Assembly: GCF_019578655.1 (NCBI RefSeq)
Contig: NC_063257.1
Span: 12,090,001 to 12,154,000, forward strand
Length of the DNA: 64,000 nucleotides
Direction of reading: 5' to 3'
Origin: Ricinus communis
Lineage: Eukaryota; Streptophyta; Magnoliopsida; Malpighiales; Euphorbiaceae
Shown: positions 25,775 through 39,799 of the stretch, piece after piece
Numbering within the stretch: the first letter of the stretch is position 1
Layout of the letters: every line of letters begins with the position of its first letter
The notes under the pieces: model-generated
What the model saw: only the letters and a program-made list of their open reading frames with translations
Databases searched by the model: none
What the model was told of the DNA's origin: nothing
Translations under genes and position numbers: made by a program

Positions 25775-28700
25775 GGTTTTATTTCCACCTCACTAATAAG
25801 AAAAGAAGATACTATAGTTTTGTACCATTACTCTTTGGTGGCTTTTGGATTTTTGTGGCTGTGGAAAAAAGTCTACAATTCCTTGACTTGTTTTATTATT
25901 ATTATTATTATTATTTGAGTCCAATTCTTTCAATTTTATTTTATTTTATTTTATTTATTTTTTGGTTGGTTTGAAGGTTGTTGCACCAACTACTTTCTTT
26001 CTTTCTTAATTTTATGCTCTTGTTTTTATTGTTTCATTTCTTTTTCTTTTTTAATTTTTCTCTTTTTGGTCTTTGTTGGCTGGAGTTACAAGACTGTTAT
26101 AGTTGTTCCCTTTTACACAATTTGTTTTTTCAGTTATTGTCTCTGGGATCTACACTTTATTTGGATCAAAAATCTAATATTTAATGGCATGCATCATTGA
26201 GTTCTAATTGTAAACAAATTACAACTATAATTTTATAGTTTAGTTTCTATTTGAAATCCTCAATGATTTGATTTGAAGAATAATTCAATAGACTGAATCA
26301 AACCATAATCAATTCTAAATAATACCAAATACAATATATATTATATTATTTCTCTATAAGAAATAATTGGCTGGTGCCCATAATGAAATCCAGTCCATAT
26401 ACTAATAATAATTATTTTGTTAATAATAATAATAACAACAATTATTATTATTATTATTATAACTTCCTATTTTATTAACACATGAAGGAAACAAAGTGAA
26501 TTTTTGCTGGCCCCTAGTTTACTATGATTAAAAAATGTGTAAATCTTTTTAATTTTATAAGTTTATTTTATTGTGAATATATATCTTAATTTGAATAAGT
26601 TTTTTTTTATAACATACAAAAAAGAAAAATGTATGAATTTATATATTCCTCAATTGGCCAAAGTCAAAAGCTATTGTCAATATGTAGGTGCCTTTGATAC
26701 TTACATATGTGTGTATTGAGATAGATCGAATAATAAAATCTATAGAAATAAATTATATTTTTCTTGAAAATTTTGATTATATTAACATTTATATTTCTCT
26801 TATTTGAAAATCAAATTAAATCGCGCTTCATTTTCTAAATCGGAAAAAACCTTTTTAAATAGGAGATTCGAATCTAGTTCTTTTGATGTGCTATCTGAAA
26901 TTTAACATTTTTTTTAATATAAAAATAGAATTCGAATCTGTTTGGTTCGATCGATTAATGCATAATAACTATTCAATGAATATATCTACTCTTTTCACTT
27001 TTAAATGAGCTTATTGTGTTTATGTTAATTTATTATCTAATTCTTAATTTGCTTTCGATTTCGGACTATATTTGAAATAATATGTTGTAATCTCCTGTTA
27101 AAGTTTTACTCTATAATGAAATCTTTATTTCATGAGCCATTTTCTCTTAGGAATTGTAGGACTTGGAGTTTAATATACAATGATGGAACAAACTATGTAG
27201 TTTTGGATAATCATCAAATTGGTGATATAACGATCATGACATCAGTGATGACAACAAATTTCTGATAGAGGAAAAAAATAAAAAGAAAAAGAAAAATTAT
27301 ACTAAATTCTAAAGGTGGTAGGGCACAATTTTAAACTAGGGAAATGTGCTGTTCTTTCATGTTTTCCTCCTGCAACAGAGGACTCGATTAGCTGTAATAG
27401 AATTCAGTCCGGTCGAATTTAGTTCTTCATGAAATAATTAAGTTTATATATAATTTTATGTTAAAAGATACCTTATATTTATCTTAATTGAATTCATGTG
27501 ATGAAAAGAATTTGAGTTTGATCTTGTTTCATATTTAATTTTTTTTATAATATCTAATTATATATAAGTTTTTAATTAGAACTGTATTAATTTTATTAAT
27601 TATTTGGTATAATTTTTATGATAAGAATAATAATAATAATAATTCTCCTACACCTTGGTCCTAAGACAACTAGTATATCTTTTTTAAGGTGACTTCATTC
27701 ATGTCATAAAAAAATTACACCATAATAAATTCAAGTGAAAAGTATAAAAATTAATATATGATTTTACTTTTTAACAATTTTAAGTACGTATATTTATTTA
27801 GATAAAAAAATATATGATTATAAATTTTAATAAATATAAGTAGTTTAATATTAAAAAATTCCGATTCACAAAAATTCATCCATCTTTATTCCGATTAACT
27901 ATTATTATTATTATTATTATTATTATATTTTTCATATATGATAATATAATTTTAGAGTTTAACAACTCTAATCTCATTGTCTGTACGTCAGATCGCAATG
28001 AAGAAGTCGCTATTTTTATAAGATCCATCTAGCGAATAAACGACAAAATTAAATATTGTTAAGCTCTAACTCATGCTATTAAATATAAACATTGTTATAA
28101 TGATAGTTGACCAACATGAAAATGGTTAAAATCTTATAAGTCAAGCTTTTTGACGGTGAAGTACTTATTTTTATCATAATTTATAAAACGAGTTTACCTC
28201 TAAATTCATAATTTATAGTTAAACATGTGTTAAGGAGTAAGATCAAAACAAGAAAAAAAAGATAATTATAAAGAAAGCACAATTCAGACTAAGGTTATCA
28301 CATTTGGGATAATGCTAATGTCACTGTATGCTATTAAGCAATATATACATTAATTAATTTTAAAATTTGAACTAATATAATTAAAGTGATGACGTAGTGA
28401 AAATATTTTAAAATTATAGATAGTTAATTAAACTTTATATTTAAAATGATTTATACGTCAAACAAATGTTGCAGTTTAGCGGTTACTTTTCTCTAGTTGT
28501 CTCTAAATTGCTTATATTATTGTTTTTATTTATTATTTATTGTTTTATAGTACTTCTTAATATTTATTACTAGTTTCATGCTAAATGTTGTAATTCTTAT
28601 TATTATATATATACTTATTAAAATTTACTCGAGTTTGTTGTAAATAAGTTGACTGGGTGAATCTATTTTTCGACTTCATAGATGAGCCGGACTTAAATTT

Positions 28701-29189
28701 AAATGAGTTGGCCAGACTATAGACTAACAGAACAGAGATACTTTTATATTCGTCATCAAAATAAAAATTTACATAGTGCGGAGGAGAGGACTCGACTCGA
28801 GATCTCTTACTTCTAAAAGCAAATGTTATTGCCACTTAAATTAGATTTCAAAGTATTTATTACGCCATTTACTTACATTGGATATTGCAAATCAATTAAA
28901 TATGTTATTAAAAAATATATCATTTTAGATATCGTCATTAAAACTATTTGAGTAATCAATGGAGTTTTTTTGGCCCCACGATGTTAAGAGTCTAATTCTC
29001 TGTTTTTTTTTTAACAGTTTTATTTTCATTACTCTTATATATTTTTAAATAATAATAATAATAATAATTCGAGTGATGAACAATTTTTAGAGCTAAGGCT
29101 TGACTCTCCAAATAGGAAAAGAATAGATAAGTGGTTCAATTTCTTATAAGATGCGGATATATATATATATATATTAATTTTTAAAGCCT
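25775..29189. other. AT-rich intergenic DNA with microsatellites
   Basis: No gene is visible. ATT/AAT runs occur at about 25895-25915, 26440-26460, 27626-27642, 27899-27925 and 29051-29069, and a TA run at about 29157-29174. No long open frame resembles a protein family. Confidence 0.5.
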
Positions 29190-29880
29190 AAAATGTGTTT
29201 GACATGCTTAATTTTAAACACATAAAATTTTAATTTTAAAATGTAGACTTATTTTTGACACATGAAATTCAAGTTTATATATAATTTTATAATATTTTTA
29301 TTAATTTATTAATTAATAAATTATATTCCTAATTAAGCTCTCACTCTAATTCAAAGAAATAACATATTAATTATACTTTAATATTATATTAGTTAATAAA
29401 TAATTTTCTACTCATATAATAATACTAATTTTATCTCAAAAAATAACATATTAATTATATTTTAATATTATATTAGCTAATAAATTATTTTTATAGTTAA
29501 ATAATAATTAGAAGAGAATAATACCTTAAATTATATTTTAAATATTATATTCAATAATAAATTAATTTTTAATTATATAATAATTTTTAATTCTAATAAA
29601 TAGTAATATCAATCATATTGATAGTATTAATTTATATAATAATAAATCTATTACTAAATATTTTTAAAATAATTTTTATAATATTACAATAATAAAATTT
29701 AAAAATTCTAAAAAATATTTAAAAAAAGTTAGTTTGTTATTTAAAAATAGTTAGTTTGTTATTTTTAAAATTTTATAAATTAATATTAAATATTAAATAT
29801 TTTATTAAATTATATCTATAAACTTGATTTTATAACTAAAATAAAATAGCGATCGTACAACATATGGATAAACGACTAGT
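29190..29880 (+). mobile_element. Non-autonomous Helitron-like element, copy 1
   Basis: The AT-rich body aligns with the adjacent copy at 29881-30537 (shared block TTTTTGACACATGA then ATTCAAG, then ATTAATAAATTATAT, then ACATATTAATTATA). The 3' end reads CGACTAGT, with CTAG at 29876-29879 followed by T, the Helitron 3' signature. The hairpin expected just upstream (GATCGT...ATGGAT) has decayed. The 5' end is not defined. Confidence 0.55.
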
Positions 29881-30537
29881 ATATATTAATTTCTAATATT
29901 CAAATCTTTTTTATATATATACTTAATTTTTGACACATGAGATTCAAGCTTATGTGTAATTTATAGTTTTTTATTTTATTGATTAATAAATTATATTTCT
30001 AATTAAACATTAACTCTAATTCTAAGAAATAATATATTAATTATATATTAATATTATACTAACTAATAAATAGTTTTCTAAAATAATGATACTAATTCTA
30101 TCTTAAAAATAACATATTAATTATATTTTAATATTATATTAACTAATAAATTAATTTTCTAATTAGATAATAATTTTAATTTTAAAAAATAACATTTTTT
30201 ATATTTATAATATTATATTCAATAACAATATAATTATTTAATTATATAATAAATTTTTAATCTTGAATAATAATAAATCAATTTTATTGATAGTATTAAT
30301 TTATATAATATTAAATTTAATTTATAAATATTTTTAAGATAATTTTTATATTATTGTATTAATAAAATTTTAAGAAAAATTTAAAAAAATATTTAAAGAT
30401 AGTTAGTTTGCTATAATTTTTAAAATATTATATTTAATATTAAATACTAAAAATTTTACTAAATTATATATATATGAATTTAATTTTATAATTAAAATAA
30501 TAATAATGACCGTGAAACGAACGGTTATCCGACTAGT
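29881..30537 (+). mobile_element. Non-autonomous Helitron-like element, copy 2
   Basis: The 3' end has a clear hairpin, ACCGT (30509-30513), loop GAAACGA, ACGGT (30521-30525), then seven bases, then CTAG (30533-30536) followed by T. A short hairpin close to a CTRR end before T is diagnostic of Helitrons. There is no helicase gene, so the copy is non-autonomous. It abuts the 3' end of copy 1. Confidence 0.65.
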
Positions 30538-32655
30538 TTATAATAAAAATAGAAGGCGTTAAATTCGTCGGAAAGAATTTAAAACAAGAATTTGCCTCTA
30601 CGAGCTTGTCCATTCCTACATTGAGGCATTTCTGATTTCATTTTGAGGAATAAATTTGTGATGTGATTCCTACGTTATCTGTTTTTTTAATCACTCACTG
30701 AGTATTATGATTACTTTTGATTTTGGCATGGAAGGGTCTCTATGGGGACCCATTTCTTTATTGTCTAATTTGTGGATGTTTCTAATCAAATTGGACCTCA
30801 TTTATGTGGACCCTTATATTATTTTATCTTTTAATAGGCTTCATCAGAAACATTTTTACCTTTCACTATCATCCTCAAGAAAGACAAAATAGAAGTGCTT
30901 TCTCTATTATTTTGGAGGGTTGTGAGGTGCTAAAAAGATATTATCATTAGCAAAAAGAAATGGTCTTCTTATCTAGATAAGAAAAAAGATCTTTCTTCCT
31001 TTTTTGTGTGTGACATTCATAATGCAATGATCTTTCTCTATCAACTTTTGAGGGCTTCCAATATAAAAATTCTGAGTTTTAGTGGAGGCATTAATTAACA
31101 TCACCAACCCATCCAAAAGAGGGCAAAAAAAATTATCAAAAAAGGTTTTAAAACAATGTTTTAGAAAGTGAATTAAAAAAGGAAAATTTAAAGCTTTAGA
31201 TTAGATTGCTAAACATCAATTTTGCTCCTGTCAAGTATCCTTCACAAGGGATAATAAAAGCTCATAATAAATCTGATGGTGAGGACATGCTTGCAACTTT
31301 TTTTCTTTTCTGACATCATTAAACACAAACTTCACTGTCATCTCTTCAATAATTGTGGTATAGTGAAGAGGGCTTCTACCCATTCAATAGTTTCACAATT
31401 TGGAATTGTTTTAAAAATGATAATTCCAAAAAGCATCTCTAAAATATCTCATGATCGTTTTTGTAATTTATTAAAATTAGATGTCTGTTTCTGAATCATT
31501 AACGGGCTTCCTCAAATTTGAAGGAAAAAACCAGAATAAAAGAAAAAGAAAAAGAAGGATTCTTTTCTTATAAATGCCATATAAAAAAGTCACAAAAATA
31601 TCTGGATAAATTGTTGACATAAAAAATATCTTAAAATGGGATTTAATTAACAAAAAAATTCCTGAAATTTGTTTTTAAAATGAAACTAAGAACAAAAATA
31701 AAAACAATCAGAATCGAGCATAAAATGTTAGATTCTCGAATTATGTACCAAACAATAGTTATAAGAATCAATTAATACAAAAATAACCAACAACATTGAT
31801 TTTGCAAGCGATTCTAGCATCAAAATCATTATTAAGAGAAACTAAATATCAAAAGATATAGATAAACTTTGAATATCTAAAAAAAATTAAATTTAACATT
31901 ACAAATTTATTTTAAATAAAATATTATTATATTTTGATCGATTTTGTACTATCAGCAATGAATAAGCAAAAATCAATGAGTTTATAAATTTAAGTATTTG
32001 AAACAGGTAAAAATGTATTAAACATAATAGAGTATTTTTATAATTACTTTCAGAAAATAAATAACCTCTAAAAAAAAGAAAAAATGGAACTTGTAAAGAC
32101 TTACTTTTCTTTATTTTTAGAGACCTGATTTATTATTTTTCTTAGGATTGTCCTTTTTAATATTTGCTGATGGTAAGTTAATTATAAACAAAATTAATAG
32201 TTATAATTCCATATATATTTTTTTTAATACCTATATATACTTTTATACTTTTAATATTTTACACTTTTCTCCATATTTATGTTTCCTAAAATATTGTTTC
32301 GCCACATCCATATCCATATTTTGTCGTTTCGCCTTTTCTGTTTCCGTGCGACTTAGGGTTTTAAGAACTATTGCTTGTGTAGCTCAAACAATTGATCTAA
32401 ACACATAAACTAATGCTAGTAGAAGCATGGTGAGAATATAGCAAAAGAATAGAGGTGGCAATGCCCCTAGTTAGTACTGGATGAACACATCCCATGTTAT
32501 GAGTGATTGCAGCAAAAAAATGAATATTTTCGTAACTCCTGAATTTCCACTGATCCGATTCTTACCATAGATGTTGACAATGCGCATCGAATAATGAAAG
32601 AATACAAGATGAACTATTTTACCCTCTTTTTTCTAAATGGTGAAGCTGTACAAAT
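30538..32655. other. Intergenic DNA
   Basis: No gene is recognised. The 72-codon frame at 31276-31494 has no similarity I know. The right edge probably holds the 3' untranslated region of the transporter gene. Confidence 0.45.
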
Positions 32656-35600
32656 CTAATACCCAACAAGATCTTGTTTTGACTCAGGTGCAGCTAAGCG
32701 GTCACTCAATTCACGTCCACTGGTTTCAAATGGGAATAGCAGAATGCAGACAACTGTTATAGCAATTACGACCTCAAACAGAATAATAGCCGCCTTGAAA
32801 TGGCAGTTGCTCACCAATGCAACCGCGACGAGAGGGCATACCATCCCACCAATTCTCCCCACAGCGCTCGCAGTTCCAGCACCGGTCGACCTAATGGAGG
32901 TTGGATATAGCTGGCAAAACAAATTGGAAAATCAAACCAGAAGGATGAAAAGAAAGCATAACAAATAGTTACAAAGTCGACATGAAGAAAAACCGCCAAT
33001 CACGAAAACAAAATTGTTCTTGCTGTGATATAATGAAACTGCAGAAAGCAGAATTAAAATGCGATGTTACATCACTTTCAGAGAGATACGCACATGTCAT
33101 TATCTTATTACGATAAAGAGGGTACTCAAAATATGAAGTCTGAAATTGGATGTTCAAAAACAAACACAAACCTTCCGCGGTGTCATAATACACAACTGGA
33201 TGACCAAACAATAACACATTACAAAGAGAAAACTAAAATGAACTAAAGAGTTGTCAAGTTGCAGACTCCAGAATTACATCTACTAAAGCCAACGAGAACT
33301 ATACTTGTTTCAAATGCCAACTCAGTCTGAATGGATTTATTAAATGAATTTGCTTCTACTGCTTTCTTGTTAGGAGATCATTCACAACAAGGAATTGCTC
33401 CATTGTTACTTACTAGATCTTGAAACTAATATATAAAAAAAAGAGGAGCAGAAGGTCATGAAATTCATATGTTGCAGACTATGTCAATGAACATTGAGAG
33501 GAACAAAAATTCTATAACTTCATATTTTTCTTAGGAAAAACCCATATATTGGTCCTCTATTTATGAGTTTGTTTCACTTGGTCCCCATCCAAAAATTGTG
33601 TTTTAATTGGTCCCTCTCTCTACTTTTACTTTTGTACTTAGTTAGTTCCTATGTTAACAATTATGCAAAATTGATAATAGTGCTGTTAAAGTAATTTCCA
33701 CATAATTAACTTTTTTAAGAAGATATATTCCTAGTCATCATCCAACTGGATAATGAGGTGGACAAAATTCTAGGGTTCGAATATAAAAAGAAAATGTTTG
33801 GGTTCACTTCAAATTCACAACTCTATCTCTCTAGGGTTTGTCTCTCTTTCATATTCAGAAATTCTGCTCTTCTTCACATGGAGAAGAACACTGAAGAGAA
33901 TAACGTTAAACAAACGAGCATGAGATATAATACAATTAACAAGTAGTGCACTTGGCCCAAAAAAAAATAGCATAAAAGAATCCATAACCTAAAAGGGCTA
34001 GCAGGAAGAAATGGAAAACAGAAAAAAGACACATGATTAATCAACTCGATCATCTGTACATTATGAATTATAATCATTATAAGCCATGATATAGATGTTA
34101 AGAAACAAAGATTATACATGATAACAGTCCATGATTGATCAAAACCTATTTGCATATTCAATCATTCAAGAGATTTACAGGATTTTTAGGCCAAAAACAT
34201 ATCAAATTTGAAAAACAGAGAGTTTGTTTATGATGATCAAAGATTGTTCTGTTTTTCTAAAAGATTGAAAATATAGGACAGATTAAAGGTGGATGAAGGG
34301 AAATTTTTTTCTTTAATTGTTTTGTTGAAGAAAAGAGTGAATGAGAGAGAGAGAGAGAGAGAGAGGAGGTCACTTTCTTGGCTTGCTTTATATCTATGCG
34401 TTTTGTAAAGGGACGAGGTGTCTCTCATAGCATAGATGGAAGATGGTGACAGAGAAAATAATAAGTGGGATATTTTGGTAGAAATAGAATTTTACACTTG
34501 CCAGAAATACAGGAATGCAGTTTTGCACATCAGTTTTCTATCTCTCCCTCTTAAAGCAAAACTCATATTTTGGTCCTTTTACTTTACGAGTTTGTTTCAC
34601 TTGGTCCCCATCCATCAATTTTAAAATTATGTCGTTTTGGACATCAAAAATTACTTATCCTTGTCAGCTTCCAGTGTGGTAAGTTAGGAGACATCTACAT
34701 GCAAATAAAGCGTGCCAACACACGCATCGGACCTTTTAACATAGGGACTAACTGAGTACAGAAAGAAAAGTAGAGAGACCACTTTAGAGACAATTGATAG
34801 ATGGGGACTAAGTGCAACAAACAGGAAAAATACATGACCAAAATATGAGTTTTGCCTTTTTCTTATTAGTAACTATTAATGCAGTTTTGTGTCTAGTAGA
34901 TGTCTTTCCATGCTAATTTCAATTGGAATTTTAGCAACTGTGATTCTATCTTAGAACAAGTGCGTTTAACGAAGGAAAAATTAACTAATTTAGAGGCTTA
35001 CTTCTGGAGCATAAATACTTGCAACTGTGAAGGTTCCCAGGGAGAACATGCGAGCACCAAATAACAACCCTGTTGTTAAGATATCTGACTGACGAGAAAC
35101 CAGTGGTAAAAGGAAAATCCAAGCAAAGATGAACATGATAGCCATAGAAAGTTTACGGCCAAATCTATCCACCATCATAGCTGATAAAAGAATCCCAGGA
35201 AGCTCTGCAGAGTAAATGCAAGTTAAAAGAGCCATTAGGTATAATAACATAAATAATAGAAAAACTAGTTCGTCGTAAAATGGATTTTAAAACTGAAAAC
35301 AATAAAGAAGAGACAGGGCATGTAGAACCTGCAAAACTAGTGATAAGCACATCCATGAATAGGCTTTCATCCTGCGGATTTTGCGAATGCAAGATAGTCA
35401 AGCTACATTTGCTTTCTGAAGAACTTAGCTGGGAGGTCAATAATATGATGCCATAATATGAGAATACGTTTCCAAAGAATAACACCCAGAGGAGAAGTGT
35501 TGTTTGAATCAAATTTGATGAAAAAAGCAAACTAAATGATGAGAAGCCAGATTTTAGGGTTGAGATCTTTTCTCTATCCATAAAGAGTAGAGATCTTTTC

Positions 35601-38600
35601 TGTTCTAATGCAGAAATTTCTTCATCCTCTTTAATTTTCCCATAAGAAACAAGCATGCCCGGAGGTAATTCCTTTTGGTTAACTAAAGCGATCTTCTCCA
35701 GAACCTGGTGTGCTTGAGCTGTTCTTCCTTTCAGGCATAGATATCTTGGGGACTCTGGTACAAGACCATAAAAGAGCAGTAAACTAAATGATGGTACAGT
35801 GGACAGTGCAAGTAGCCATCTCCAATTTAGTCTCAGCATCACAATCTGCAATAATCATGACAGAATGTTCAAATTTGACTTAGTTCCAAAAAGTCTTCAG
35901 TCTTTATTTTGCTTAAGATGATATTAACTCCTAAACATACGTAGATAAATTTGCTTATTGTAAAATTTGACATTTCTCTAAGATTTTGTATTCTTCATAT
36001 TACTGTTTCTTTTCCAATTAAGAAGGCTTATATACAACTTCTAGTCATCAAGTTTAATCATCTTGATCTTGCATGACATTTATGATATCTAACATGACAG
36101 ACAAAATCAGCCAGATAACTCCTCCCACCTCTGCCTCCCCACCCAACTTTTTTTAAAACTTCCTTTGCAATTTAAAGAAATAATGCAGAGTACTGAACGA
36201 TACATGAAATTTTGAATTTACAACTAGTAACAGTGAAATTTTTGTTCCGAGAATGGGTCAAAGATGCTATTTCAAAGTTACAACCGTCTGAGGTAGGTTA
36301 CATATATAGTAGTACAATAATCTTAAAATAGTGTCAGAAGGTTACATTACATGGCATGACAAAAGGATCAAGAATGAAATCACAGAAAGACTTTCAAAGT
36401 TCCGTTAGATTAATCAAGGGTTTGAAGGCATTAGTTGTTCAAACTCAAACCTGTACTTTGTCCCAGGGGTTTAGTGATAGTCACTGAGTGTGCTTCATTA
36501 CAGAATATGATATTGCTGTCATTCATAGTTTCTTCCATGGTTTAGCTCTAGCCATACTTTTAATTTAGAACTCCAAGAATGTATGTATTTTTTTTTTGCT
36601 GCAGCACTTATCAGTGAATTGAAAGCTTTCAACTCTCCTGAAATTCTGTTTGAAAGCTTTTTTTTTTTTTTAACTAAATTCTGTTTGAAAGCTATTTGCT
36701 AGAATATTCTACTTTAAGGCCGATAAAATAAGAATCGCTTTTCATTGATTCATTCTTCTTCCTTGGCACGCAAAAATGCAATGTCATGCCAAAAGCAAAT
36801 ATTTTATGATGAGAAGCTAGCAGTACCTAAAAAAATTTAAGTATCACATAAGTAACTGATGAAGCCACACATCCATAAATAACATTTCAATTTAGCACAT
36901 ATCTGACATCTGCCCAAAGTCAAAAGCACTAACAAACTCATATACCTACTCAAATCCTATAATGTCACTAAATGAAAGTGAGAAGGCAGCACATGCAAAT
37001 CCAAACAATCAATTGAGAAGGCATGTGAAATAGTGAATGAACATTAAATGAATCATGTCAACATACTGCAATGATACTCGCAAAGAAAAATTAATGTCAT
37101 GTTTCCGATTCAGCAAGAGAAGCTACACAAGTGGACCAAGACAAGTCCCATGAAAGGAGACTGAAGTAATTCAACTTTTTACAACAAAAGGAAAAACTGC
37201 AAAAAGGAAACAATCTAAAACATATGAAAGCATTAAGAAGCTGATTTTTGTTTTCTTTGAGAGATACTGGAAATTGGAGCCCTCAATGCAGCATTTTATG
37301 TCTCAATACATAAAAATATGCCCTTAATATCAACTTCCTCTAAAATTTAAATTTGGTAATCGACAAGCTAGTGATCAAATAAAGATGAACACTTATAAAA
37401 GAAAGAACTTTTAGACAGAAAAAGATACAAGTACTTAACATATATGCCAAATAAGGAAATTAACAAGGGTAAAGTAATTAAACAATAATGAGACAACGGT
37501 TACCATTATCTAGGAGTGCAAGGCTCAAACCCAGAATAAAATAGATATTAGTGATAAAGTGGTGATGTTACTCCAAAGGTTCCCTTTTGAAAAGCAACAT
37601 GAAAGAAAATTCAAAAGTCAAAAAGTAGCATCTTAATTCTTAAAGTAATCTAATAATGCTACTGGAGTATAGGGGGGAGGGGTTGGTCTGGGAAAGAGAA
37701 GGATGAAGAAATGGTTTCGTGTATAATGAACATATGGTGGTTACAAAATGCTTAGATATGTAAGAAAAGGAAAAAAATTCATACACAACAGGTACATATG
37801 GAGGACTGGCAATTCAGAATTAAGAGTGTCGATTAAACAATCAAGGTTACACCTGAATCACATCGCAGCCCTTTGCCTAGTAAGCAATGTCTCATTGGTC
37901 AGAAAGAATATCATTCTTATTCATATTAGTTGTGAAACAGCAATTTCCACAGGAAGAAATTTTTGTTTCCTACAGTAAAGCAAATGTAACAAATGGCATA
38001 TCTGAATAACAACAGAAGTTCAGCAAAAAGACATACCCATGCTAGTGAAGCCTCAAATATAATTCCAAGTGTCCAGAAAGTTGAAAAGATAACCATCCAC
38101 TTGCCTCTATGTGAAGTGGGGATAAACTCAAGAAACCAAGATAAGAATACATGTGTCCCACCAAGGCCAAAACCAACCAAACATCGAAGAACCACTAATG
38201 TTAAATAATTTGGCGAGAAAGCACTTATAAATCCAGCTCCACTAGTAATAACTGTTATGCTTAAAACACATTTCCTGAAAAAGTATTTGAAAGTATCAAT
38301 GAACAAGCCAAAAAGGTGAAAAAGAAAAGAGTATCAGACAGATGAAAAAGAAAGATCAATTACAGATTGCTATTAGTGCATATTCTAAATCCAGAAAATC
38401 TTAAGGAAATAAAAGAAACGCAAAAACAAATAAAATTTCCCAAAACAGATATGGCAATAAGAGAATGGACAAACTATACAATATCTTAAGTACATAGTAT
38501 ACCCATCCGAAGGTAGGATTGCCTTAAACAATAATAAATCCTTATTGACACCTATAAATTACTTCTTTTAGCAGGTATGCTAGAATTAACTACTTTTATT

Positions 38601-39454
38601 TCGTTATAAATATTTAATTTGCATCAGTTTTGTAATCAAACCTTCAGTTTAGTCTCAATTGAACCAATGTCACCTGAATCAGGTAAAAGGCTCACCAGTT
38701 GGCTGACATGGATAGCAACCCATCACATTCTTTTTATCCTAGTTATCTTCTAGAGATCCATAAAGACTAATCTCTTAGACTTTTAATTCCTTCAAATTTC
38801 TCTCTTTTTCCCTTCTCTCTCCAATATGGCAGCCACATTAGTCTTCTGGTCTGTTATTCCCAATTTCTGGTCACGTTTATTCAATTTGGACTAAATAAGA
38901 TTTTTGTCAAACTGATCATATAAGATTTTTCCACCAAATAAAAGCCAAGTGCAAAACTTTCAGATAAAAGAAGCAAAAGTTTGCTCAGAAGTTGATAGAA
39001 TGCATTTTAACTTTTTAACCCAATCCCTCTACTAGACCAAAAACAATAAGTTCAAAGGCAATGAAACAGGTCACCTAATACAGGATTCTCCAGTATTGCA
39101 ATGTGACAAAAGGAAAGGATAAAAAAAATCTGGAAAATGAAAAAAGGAGAATAAATAAATATATACAGAGAGAACTTGCCTTCTTCCATAATTATCTGAT
39201 ATAAGTCCCCATGTACAAGCGCCAATCAGCATACCTCCAAAAACAACAGTACTTAAAAGGCTTTCCTGAGTTGATGAGAGTTCCCATTTCAACTTAACAG
39301 CAGGACCCACAAAAGAGAGAATCATAACTTCCATTGCTTCAGAAAACCATCCAAGACCAGCATAAACAAGAACAAAACCTTGAAATTTCCCAAATCCCAC
39401 AGCAGCAAGTGCTTCATCAAGATTGTACACAAGGTTTTGGCTTTCGTATTCCAT
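32656..39454 (-). CDS. NIAP: NiaP/OCT7-like major facilitator transporter
   Basis: Five exons (39454-39180, 38274-38037, 35845-35329, 35204-35002, 32910-32656) encode 495 residues with about 12 hydrophobic segments. MFS signatures are present: GLISDNYGRRK between helices 2 and 3 (~83-93), LVGFGLGGTHVFLSWFLEF (helix 4), PESPRYL after helix 6, MMVDRFGRKLSMAI in the second half, and ELYPTSIRSTGAG before the last helices. This set and the start (LDEALAAVGFGKFQGFVLVY) identify the plant relatives of bacterial niacin transporter NiaP and animal SVOP, in Arabidopsis At3g13050 (OCT7/NiaP), which carries nicotinate and trigonelline at the plasma membrane. The first coding intron uses a GC donor (GAAG|GCAAGT). 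All exons stay in frame, so the gene looks intact. Substrate assignment is by family only. Confidence 0.9.
33535..33720 (+). repeat. MITE-related repeat in the transporter's last intron
   Basis: The segment (ATTGGTCCTCTATTTATGAG, TTTCACTTGGTCCCCATCC, CTTAGTTAGTTCCTATGTTA) matches the outer arms of the element at 34556-34855. It may be a solo end or part of a larger member of the same family. Confidence 0.55.
34556..34855. mobile_element. MITE with long inverted termini inside a transporter intron
   Basis: The left end GCAAAACTCATATTTTGGTC is repeated exactly, inverted, at the right end (34836-34855), and the arms remain alignable for about 65 bp. No clear target-site duplication is seen. The 300-bp unit has no coding capacity and lies in intron 4 of the transporter gene. 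Confidence 0.75.
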
Positions 39455-39598
39455 CTGAAGAACCCATTGATATTTTTACATGAATTATCAAGAAAGCATA
39501 CTCTAACATTAACAGCATTCATGTCATTAGTTTGGCTCTGGACCATCCAATGCAATATTTTCAAAATAAACAGATATATTGATAATCAAAGGTTATAC
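39455..39598 (-). other. Likely 5' untranslated intron of the transporter gene
   Basis: On the minus strand the start codon is directly preceded by a splice acceptor (GGGTTCTTCAG|ATG), and a donor GATGAAG|GTATAAC ends at 39599. An intron of 144 bp would place a non-coding first exon above 39599. This is inference from the splice sites alone. Confidence 0.5.
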
Positions 39599-39799
39599 CT
39601 TCATCAGTACTTTTGCTGTTGATGTTGTTGCAGATAATGGGTTTTTTATAATGGAATTGATGGTTATATATTACGCGTTTAATTGAATCTTCCAAATGGG
39701 TATTCATCAGAGTTGCAATTATAAAGGAAAATAAAAAGTGGGGATTGTTTGATGGCGTGTATGATAGCAATAGCAAGCAGATGTTTCCTTTCAACCACA

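Noticed and set aside
31276..31494. 72-codon plus-strand ORF
   Set aside because: No family resemblance and no nearby coding exons.
33850..33945. Possible captured first exon (CTCTAGGGTTTG leader followed by an ATG and about 20 codons)
   Set aside because: It looks like a plant 5' leader inside a repeat, but the frame is only about 20 codons and I recognise no source gene.
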